Shown one piece after another: positions 58,445 through 64,000 of a DNA stretch of 64,000 bases. The translations under genes were made by a program, and so were the position numbers. This stretch comes from CAZEHS01 sp964649745 (GTDB taxonomy: Bacteria > Bacillota > Clostridia > Peptostreptococcales > Acidaminobacteraceae), in the NCBI GenBank assembly GCA_964649745.1, contig CAZYQI010000016.1, positions 12,098 to 76,097 on the forward strand, given 5' to 3'. Under the pieces are notes generated by a model, which saw nothing but the letters and a program-made list of their open reading frames with translations, searched no databases and was not told the DNA's origin. Numbering within the stretch: position 1 is the stretch's first letter; each line of letters opens with the position of its first letter.

Positions 58445-59563
58445 CTACTTCTTATCATTATATTTTTCATAAAAGCTTTTTTTAAAATCCAGAAGGGAGT
58501 CTGTTTCAATGGCCTCCCGGATACCCGACATCAGGTTCAGAAGAAAATAAAGGTTGTGGTTTGACAGAAGCCGTGCGGAAAGGATTTCATTCTCCTTGCA
58601 CAGATGCCGCAGGTAGGCCTTGGTATAATTCGTACAGGTATAGCAGGAGCAGTTGGGGTCCAGGGGTGTAAAATCCTCTTCATACTGCTTGTTCTTGATC
58701 ACGACCTTCCCCAGGGTCGTAAGGGCGGTGCCGTTCCTGGCGATACGGGTCGGCAGCACACAATCGAACATATCCACTCCCCGAAGCACCCCTTCGATCA
58801 GACAGTCCGGAGTTCCGACCCCCATCAGGTAACGGGGCTTGTCGGCAGGAAGAAGCGGGGTTGTATAGTCCAGCACCTCATACATGATATCCTTTGGCTC
58901 ACCTACGCTTAAGCCTCCGATGGCGTAGCCCGGAAAATCCAGTTCCAGCAGCTCCTGAACACTCTGTTCCCGGAGGTCCTGATACATGCCCCCCTGAACG
59001 ATGCCAAACAGCGCCTGTTTATCGGTATTCCAGTGGGCTTCCTTGCATCTGGCCGCCCATCGGGTGGTGCGCTCCAGGGATTTCTTTACGTAATCACGGT
59101 CCGCCGGATAAGGGGCGCACTCATCAAAGGCCATCATGATATCCGAGCCCAGGGCGGTTTGAATCTCCACCGCCTTCTCCGGAGAGATGAAGTGTCGGCT
59201 TCCGTCACGATGGGATTGGAATGCCACCCCCTCTTCGGTGATCTTGCGAAGATCTCCCAGGCTGAACACCTGGAAGCCGCCACTGTCCGTAAGGATGGGT
59301 TTGTCCCAGTGCATGAATTTATGAAGTCCGCCGGCCTTTGCAATCAGTTCATGGCCAGGATGAAGATACAGGTGATAGGTGTTGCTCAGAATGATCTGAG
59401 AACCGATGGCCTTCAGTTCTTCAGGGGTCATGGCCTTAACCGTGGCCTTGGTGCCCACCGGCATGAAAATAGGGGTCTCAATGACCCCATGGGGGGTGTG
59501 CAGGCGTCCCCGCCGGGCGCCGGTTTGTTTACAGGTATGAAGCAGTTCGTATCTGATTGCCAT
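58445..59563 (-). CDS. tgt: Queuine tRNA-ribosyltransferase (tRNA-guanine transglycosylase)
   Basis: The gene encodes 372 residues, the usual Tgt size. Motifs include the nucleophile-region MFDCVLPTRIARNG (near 258), substrate-binding ILTDSGGFQVFSLG (near 89) and GYAIGGLSVGEPK, and the zinc site CSCYTCTNYTKAYLRHL (near 303-320). It exchanges G34 for preQ1 in tRNAs with GUN anticodons. It stands 8 bases after queA, whose product completes the next step. Confidence 0.98.
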   Translation of the reverse strand: MAIRYELLHTCKQTGARRGRLHTPHGVIETPIFMPVGTKATVKAMTPEELKAIGSQIILSNTYHLYLHPGHELIAKAGGLHKFMHWDKPILTDSGGFQVFSLGDLRKITEEGVAFQSHRDGSRHFISPEKAVEIQTALGSDIMMAFDECAPYPADRDYVKKSLERTTRWAARCKEAHWNTDKQALFGIVQGGMYQDLREQSVQELLELDFPGYAIGGLSVGEPKDIMYEVLDYTTPLLPADKPRYLMGVGTPDCLIEGVLRGVDMFDCVLPTRIARNGTALTTLGKVVIKNKQYEEDFTPLDPNCSCYTCTNYTKAYLRHLCKENEILSARLLSNHNLYFLLNLMSGIREAIETDSLLDFKKSFYEKYNDKK

Positions 59564-59571
59564 ATGGCCTC

Positions 59572-60594
59572 CTATATCACGATCATTGAATCCCCAAAGC
59601 TGAAGAAGCGGTATTCCTTCTCCACGGCCTCCCGATATGCCTTCATAACACTTTCCTGCCCTCCCAGGGCACAGACCAGCATGATCAGGGTGGATTCCGG
59701 AAGGTGAAAATTCGTCACAAGTCCGTCCACCACTTTATAAGAATATCCCGGAAAAATGAAGATATCGGTCCAACCGGAGCCGCTTCGTATATGACCGTTT
59801 TCATCTCCCAGGGTTTCCAGGGTCCGCGTGGAGGTGGTTCCTACGGATATGACCCTGCCGCCCCGGTCCTTGCAGGCATTGATGGCTGCAGCGGTTTCAG
59901 GGTCAACGGAATAGAACTCGGAGTGCATCACGTGCTCACGGATATGCTCTGCCTTAACCGGCCGGAAGGTGCCCAGGCCCACGTGAAGGGTGATGGTTTG
60001 GATATCCACTCCCTTGGCCCGGATGGCGGCCATCAGTTCATCCGTAAAATGAAGGCCTGCCGTAGGGGCCGCGGCGGAGCCGGTAGCCTTTGCGTACACA
60101 GTCTGGTAACGCTCCCTGTCCTGGAGGGTTTCTGTTATATAGGGGGGAAGCGGCATATGCCCCAGCTCCTCCAGCACCTGCTCAAAGGGCTCCGAACAAT
60201 CAAACTTTACAATTCGGGTACCTTCCTCCGCAACACTTTCAATAACAGCCTTCAGCCGTCCGTCGCCAAAAATGAATTCCGAACCGGGCTTGCACTTGCT
60301 GCCAGGCTTCACCAGGGTTTGCCACCGGTTATAGCCCACCGCTTTCAATAACAGAAATTCCACCGCGGCGCCGCTGGTTTTGTGCCCCAGAAGCCGGGCC
60401 GGCAGAACCCGTGTATCGTTCAGGACCAGACAGTCTCCTGAACACAGCAAATCAGGCAGCTCAAAAAACTGCCTGTGTGAAATCGTTCCGCTTTCTTTCC
60501 CAAGGACCAGAAGCCGGCTGTGATCCCGCTGTTCCAGCGGTGTTTGAGCGATTAGGCGTTCCGGTAGATCAAAATAGAAGTCTCGTGTCAGCAT
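59572..60594 (-). CDS. queA: S-adenosylmethionine:tRNA ribosyltransferase-isomerase
   Basis: The gene encodes 340 residues. The family signatures are DFYFDLPERLIAQTPLEQRD at the N-terminus, CLVLNDTRVLPARL, APTAGLHFTDEL and LHVGLGTFRPV. It transfers and rearranges the ribosyl part of SAM onto preQ1-tRNA to form epoxyqueuosine. Its ATG overlaps the stop of the SpoIID-like gene by one base (TAATG). Confidence 0.98.
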   Translation of the reverse strand: MLTRDFYFDLPERLIAQTPLEQRDHSRLLVLGKESGTISHRQFFELPDLLCSGDCLVLNDTRVLPARLLGHKTSGAAVEFLLLKAVGYNRWQTLVKPGSKCKPGSEFIFGDGRLKAVIESVAEEGTRIVKFDCSEPFEQVLEELGHMPLPPYITETLQDRERYQTVYAKATGSAAAPTAGLHFTDELMAAIRAKGVDIQTITLHVGLGTFRPVKAEHIREHVMHSEFYSVDPETAAAINACKDRGGRVISVGTTSTRTLETLGDENGHIRSGSGWTDIFIFPGYSYKVVDGLVTNFHLPESTLIMLVCALGGQESVMKAYREAVEKEYRFFSFGDSMIVI

Positions 60595-62144
60595 TATTGT
60601 AGTTGTGTCCCCGTATAGTAGTGTAGCAGAATCTGCTCGTATGTGAAGCCCTGTTCAGCCATTGCCTTTGCTCCCCATTGGCTAAGGCCCAGTCCATGTC
60701 CCCAGCCATGGCCGCTGAAGGTGACGGAATCTCCTGTGACCGCACCCGTGACCATTTTTTCTGTGCCGTTTATTGTTTTAGCGGTAAGTCCGTTCACCGA
60801 CACGGCGCTTCGGCTCATGGAGCCGTCCAGAACCACGGAGGAGGATGACAGATCCGTAAGACCGGAGCCCTGCCAAGCCCGCAGAGAAGCCCCGCCGCCA
60901 ATGTCAAACCATGTGCTCTTTACGTCATTATATCCAAAAACCTTCCGGGTCTGTTCCTTAGTAAGGGTGACATTCCCCCTGGTTCCCTGGACCACCAGCT
61001 CCAGGACCCTATCGTTCTGCGATTTTCGGCTTACCGTTATCTGGTTTACATTCCCGACATCCATTTGATTGGCCACGAGCCGCTGTTCAAGCTCTGATTT
61101 GGTGAAGGATTTCGACCAGTTTGTGTTGGGAGCCCCAACGGAATAGGGATCCTCCACCGCCTTCAAATAGGGAATCGCCGCATTCCACACATTCTCGCTG
61201 TTCTCTGTCTTGCCCCCGCTGTTGGAATGGAAGAAGGTTTGCACCGGTTTTCCGTCGTACATCAGGGTTCGAGTTCCCGTTTCATCCACAGCCTGCCGGC
61301 AAAGAGGACTTTCAACCCTGTAGCCGCCATATACCTGACAATCCGCTGTGGCGCACAGATCAAACCCTCGGGATTTATGCTTGCCCATATTGGTCACCGC
61401 ATAGTTTCTGGCGGCCACCGCCTGAGCCTTAAGGGCCTCCAGGGGCCAATCCGGCGCCATTTCCTTTGGGAGCACGCCATAGAGGTATTCGCTCGTGGTC
61501 ACCGTATTGATCAGCGTCAGATCACTGCCGGAAAACCGCTTGATGATCATGCCCCCCCGATAGGCCACGCCATTGTACTTGATGTAGGGATCTGCGGTCA
61601 CCTCTTTGAATGCGTATTCCCCTTCATTGGCATTGTAGATCCAGATCAGCCGCTGTCCGGCCAATACCCTTACCCGATCCTGGGAAGGACCGATCACGGT
61701 CATATCAAGTCCGGAAAACTGCCCCTTAAGGGCATTGAGCCGGGATACGGCTTCCCCCTCCGAGAGAAAGTCACCTACCAGCAGGCTCCAGCCCTTTTCG
61801 TAGCACGGAACAGCATCCAAGGCAGAAGCCCCCACGGTTTGCCTCAGCCCATCATACTGACTCCAATCGCCGATGCCGCCCACACGGACATGCCATGCGT
61901 AGTCCTTTGACACCGTGATATCCTTCACGCCGGTAAATCGGGTAATTTCATTGAAGGCCGCACCACTGAAGGTGCCGAAGCCGATTTCCCCGTACCCGGT
62001 AAGCTGAAGCGTTGCCTGCTCGGCGCTGTTATAGGCAAGACCTATCCGTATCCGATCGGGCACACTGCCGTCCCCCCAGGCAGGAAGCCCGGCGGTCATC
62101 AGCAGCAGGATCATCAGAGCGGACACGATTCGTTTCATTCGCAT
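60594..62144 (-). CDS. SpoIID/LytB-domain protein
   Basis: The gene encodes 516 residues. A signal peptide (MKRIVSALMILLLMTAGLPA) is followed by an unassigned ~170-residue region with a possible SPOR-like part. The SpoIID domain runs from about 200: EYLYGVLPKEMAPDWPLEAL with the likely catalytic Glu, AQAVAARNYAVTNMG, the CATADCQVYGG motif with paired cysteines, and FHSNSGGKTENSENVW. Enzymes of this type are lytic transglycosylases that cut denuded glycan strands. It is longer than B. subtilis SpoIID (343 residues), so it may be a vegetative or sporulation paralogue. The position between ruvB and queA is common in Clostridia. Confidence 0.9.
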   Translation of the reverse strand: MRMKRIVSALMILLLMTAGLPAWGDGSVPDRIRIGLAYNSAEQATLQLTGYGEIGFGTFSGAAFNEITRFTGVKDITVSKDYAWHVRVGGIGDWSQYDGLRQTVGASALDAVPCYEKGWSLLVGDFLSEGEAVSRLNALKGQFSGLDMTVIGPSQDRVRVLAGQRLIWIYNANEGEYAFKEVTADPYIKYNGVAYRGGMIIKRFSGSDLTLINTVTTSEYLYGVLPKEMAPDWPLEALKAQAVAARNYAVTNMGKHKSRGFDLCATADCQVYGGYRVESPLCRQAVDETGTRTLMYDGKPVQTFFHSNSGGKTENSENVWNAAIPYLKAVEDPYSVGAPNTNWSKSFTKSELEQRLVANQMDVGNVNQITVSRKSQNDRVLELVVQGTRGNVTLTKEQTRKVFGYNDVKSTWFDIGGGASLRAWQGSGLTDLSSSSVVLDGSMSRSAVSVNGLTAKTINGTEKMVTGAVTGDSVTFSGHGWGHGLGLSQWGAKAMAEQGFTYEQILLHYYTGTQLQ

Positions 62145-62160
62145 TTAAGGCACCTCATCT

Positions 62161-63189
62161 TCATTCCAATGGTAATGTAACCTGCTGCCCCTCTGTACGG
62201 GGCAGCGGCAGGCCCAAGTGTTCATAGGCCCGTTTCATGGCAACCCGGCCTCTGGGAGTCCGGTTGATGAATCCCAGCTGCATGAGGAAGGGCTCGCATA
62301 CATCCTCGATGGTGATGCTCTCTTCCCCAAGGGAGGCGGCCAGGGTTTCCAGACCCACAGGCCCCCCCTCAAATTTAACGGCGATGGTTTCCAGAACTTT
62401 GATGTCCAAAGCATCAAGCCCCAGGGAATCCACCTCCAGAAGCTCCAGGGCACTGCGGGCCATATCCAGGGTAATGGTTCCGTTTCCCTTAACCTGGGCA
62501 TAATCCCGCACCCGTTTCAGAAGACGGTTTACAATTCGCGGGGTCCCCCGGCTGCGTCCTGCAATTTCAGAGGCTGCAACAGGGTCTATTTCCACATCCA
62601 AAATGCGGGCCGACCGGTTGATGATGGTGGTGAGTTCCTCATTGTCGTAAAGATCCAGCTTGCAGATGACGCCGAACCGGTCCCTTAGAGGAGACGTGAG
62701 GTTCCCCGCCCGGGTTGTAGCCCCTATCAGCGTGAATTTCGGAAGATCCAGCCTCACCGAGCGGGCGCCGGGCCCCTTGCCGATGATGATATCCAAGGCA
62801 TAATCCTCCATGGCCGGATAAAGCACCTCTTCCACACTGCGGTTCAGACGATGGATCTCGTCGATGAACAGCACATCCTTCTCGGATAAGCTGGTCAGGA
62901 TGGCGGCCAGATCTCCGGCTCTTTCAATGGCAGGTCCGGAGGTGATCTTGATATTCACATTCATTTCGTTGGAAATGATATTGGATAATGTTGTTTTTCC
63001 CAGTCCCGGAGGGCCGTAGAGGAGCACATGATCCAGAGATTCCCGCCTCTGACGGCTGGCTTCGATGAATATCTCCAGCTTCTCTTTGGTTCTGGATTGT
63101 CCCACGTAGTCTTGAAGCCGTTGGGGCCTTAGACTCTTGTCGTCCTCCAGATCCTCGCTATGAAATTCCGGTGTGATGATTCGTTCCAT
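62161..63189 (-). CDS. ruvB: Holliday junction ATP-dependent DNA helicase RuvB
   Basis: The gene encodes 342 residues. Walker A is GPPGLGKTTL (near 58), Walker B LFIDEIHRLN (near 108), sensor GATTRAGNLTSPLRDRFG (near 155), and the C-terminal winged helix ends with INRTPRGRVA. With RuvA it drives branch migration. It begins 5 bases after ruvA. Confidence 0.99.
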   Translation of the reverse strand: MERIITPEFHSEDLEDDKSLRPQRLQDYVGQSRTKEKLEIFIEASRQRRESLDHVLLYGPPGLGKTTLSNIISNEMNVNIKITSGPAIERAGDLAAILTSLSEKDVLFIDEIHRLNRSVEEVLYPAMEDYALDIIIGKGPGARSVRLDLPKFTLIGATTRAGNLTSPLRDRFGVICKLDLYDNEELTTIINRSARILDVEIDPVAASEIAGRSRGTPRIVNRLLKRVRDYAQVKGNGTITLDMARSALELLEVDSLGLDALDIKVLETIAVKFEGGPVGLETLAASLGEESITIEDVCEPFLMQLGFINRTPRGRVAMKRAYEHLGLPLPRTEGQQVTLPLE

Positions 63190-63193
63190 TTAT

Positions 63194-63802
63194 CTACCTC
63201 GCCAGCAGCTTGAACGCCTGCTTGATCGCTTCTTCAAGACCCAGTGATTCCATATCCAGCTTGCTGATGGCAGCCTTGGCCTCCCTCGGCGTAAAGTTCA
63301 GAGCCGTAAGGGCTTCCAGGACCTCCTGTGATTTCCCTTCAGGCTTTCCGCCGAGAACCATGGGTTCTTCGCCGCTGCTGTCGAAAACCACCGCAAAACG
63401 TTTCCTGAATTTGTCCTTCAGCTCCAGAATAACCCGCTGAGCCGTCTTCTTGCCGATGCCGGGAATCTTGACCAGACGTCCGTCCTCTTCTTGGATAATG
63501 GCGGCAATCAGAGTTTCCACCGGCAGCCCGGAAAGAATGGCAATGGCACCCTTGGTGCCGATTCCACTGACAGATATCAGATTTTCGTAAAGCTCCAGCT
63601 CCATGGTGGATTTGAACCCGCACAGCTCCAGGTGGTCTTCCTTTACATTCAGCTTGGTGAACAGCAGGGTGTCCGGCGCTTCACGGTCCAGAGCCGCCAG
63701 GGTGTTGGCCGATGTCATCACCCGAAAACCAACGCCGCCGTTCTCCAAAATAAGCCAATCCAGGCCGGTGTCTGTTACTTTTCCCTTGATATATGCAAGC
63801 AT
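63194..63802 (-). CDS. ruvA: Holliday junction DNA helicase subunit RuvA
   Basis: The gene encodes 202 residues, the family's normal length. The N-terminal OB fold begins MLAYIKGKVTDTGLDWLILE. Helix-hairpin-helix motifs are LISVSGIGTKGAIAILSG and LVKIPGIGKKTAQRVILEL. The C-terminal domain III (residues ~155-202) contacts RuvB. It heads the gene series visible here; ruvC, if present, is outside the window. Confidence 0.98.
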   Translation of the reverse strand: MLAYIKGKVTDTGLDWLILENGGVGFRVMTSANTLAALDREAPDTLLFTKLNVKEDHLELCGFKSTMELELYENLISVSGIGTKGAIAILSGLPVETLIAAIIQEEDGRLVKIPGIGKKTAQRVILELKDKFRKRFAVVFDSSGEEPMVLGGKPEGKSQEVLEALTALNFTPREAKAAISKLDMESLGLEEAIKQAFKLLAR

Positions 63803-63941
63803 ACTGTCCTCACTTATGGTTTGTGCCTCAACGTGACAAATAATCCTTATCTATTCATGATAACACAAACATATATTCGGGGGAAAGGGGTTGAGGTGAA
63901 GTGAAACCATGTTTTAACATATCTAAAGAGAATGGAAATAA

Positions 63942-64000
63942 CCCTTTGCCACAGACCCCCATGTCCCGTTGGGAAACCACCGGTTATGAAAATGAGTTGC
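63942..64000 (+). repeat. Start of a third copy of the dispersed repeat (partial)
   Basis: CAGACCCCCATGTCCC, then GGAAACCACCGG and ATGAAAATG match the left end of copy B in the same orientation, with several substitutions (CGTTGG for CTTTTGG, TTATG for CCATG). It is preceded by CCCTTTGCCACAG, and the window ends inside it. Confidence 0.8.

Overview
The window looks like a chromosomal segment of a Gram-positive, spore-related anaerobic Firmicute of the class Clostridia. Supporting signs are the dgt-dnaG-rpoD macromolecular-synthesis cluster with trmK and the Nif3-like gene after it, ccpN-ppsR-ppdK, the ruvAB-spoIID-queA-tgt-yajC-scfAB-secDF-recJ-apt-rel-dtd-hemZ gene order, S-layer homology proteins and strong GGAGG ribosome binding sites. 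Genus and species cannot be named from the sequence alone. Almost all genes lie on the minus strand; the exceptions are three P-type ATPases, two DUF4143 ATPases, one methyltransferase and a tRNA.

Bases 1-15600 form an accessory region. It holds the end of a WYL-type regulator, a membrane protein, the RNase P RNA gene with a clear promoter and terminator, two copies of a two-gene unit (SLH-domain protein plus a secreted protein of unknown function; one secreted copy is an internal-deletion pseudogene), three DUF4143-type ATPases, a chagasin-like protease inhibitor, a TIGR00027-type methyltransferase, tRNA-Ala(CGC) and an SLH/WG-repeat lipoprotein. Repeats are dense: a family of REP-like palindromes, a probable remnant of the matching RAYT transposase, an apparently perfect 237-bp tandem duplication and a triple 14-bp repeat.

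Bases 15600-29700 are housekeeping genes: sbcDC, a diguanylate cyclase, an ECF sigma/RsiV-like anti-sigma pair, rnk, a Nif3-like gene, trmK, rpoD, dnaG and dgt. A possible unlisted small gene overlaps the dnaG start by ATGA.

Bases 29800-42840 hold the most striking regulatory feature. Three calcium/manganese-type P-type ATPases are each preceded by a promoter, a yybP-ykoY (Mn2+) riboswitch and a mutually exclusive intrinsic terminator. The pyruvate phosphate dikinase operon (ccpN-like regulator, ppsR, ppdK) sits between the first and second ATPase. The second ATPase lacks an M5 glutamate needed for the second ion site of SERCA-like pumps.

Bases 42900-64000 are one long minus-strand series: ruvA, ruvB, a SpoIID-like gene, queA, tgt, yajC, scfA (46-residue six-cysteine peptide), scfB (its radical SAM maturase), a gamma-carbonic-anhydrase-like gene, secD, secF, a LapA-like gene, recJ, apt, rel, dtd, an MBL hydrolase, hemZ, an ATPase and a TSUP permease. 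Two inverted copies of an intergenic repeat (227 bp without a visible mismatch, about 340 bp overall) bracket the rel-dtd-MBL-hemZ-ATPase block. A third, divergent copy starts at the right edge.
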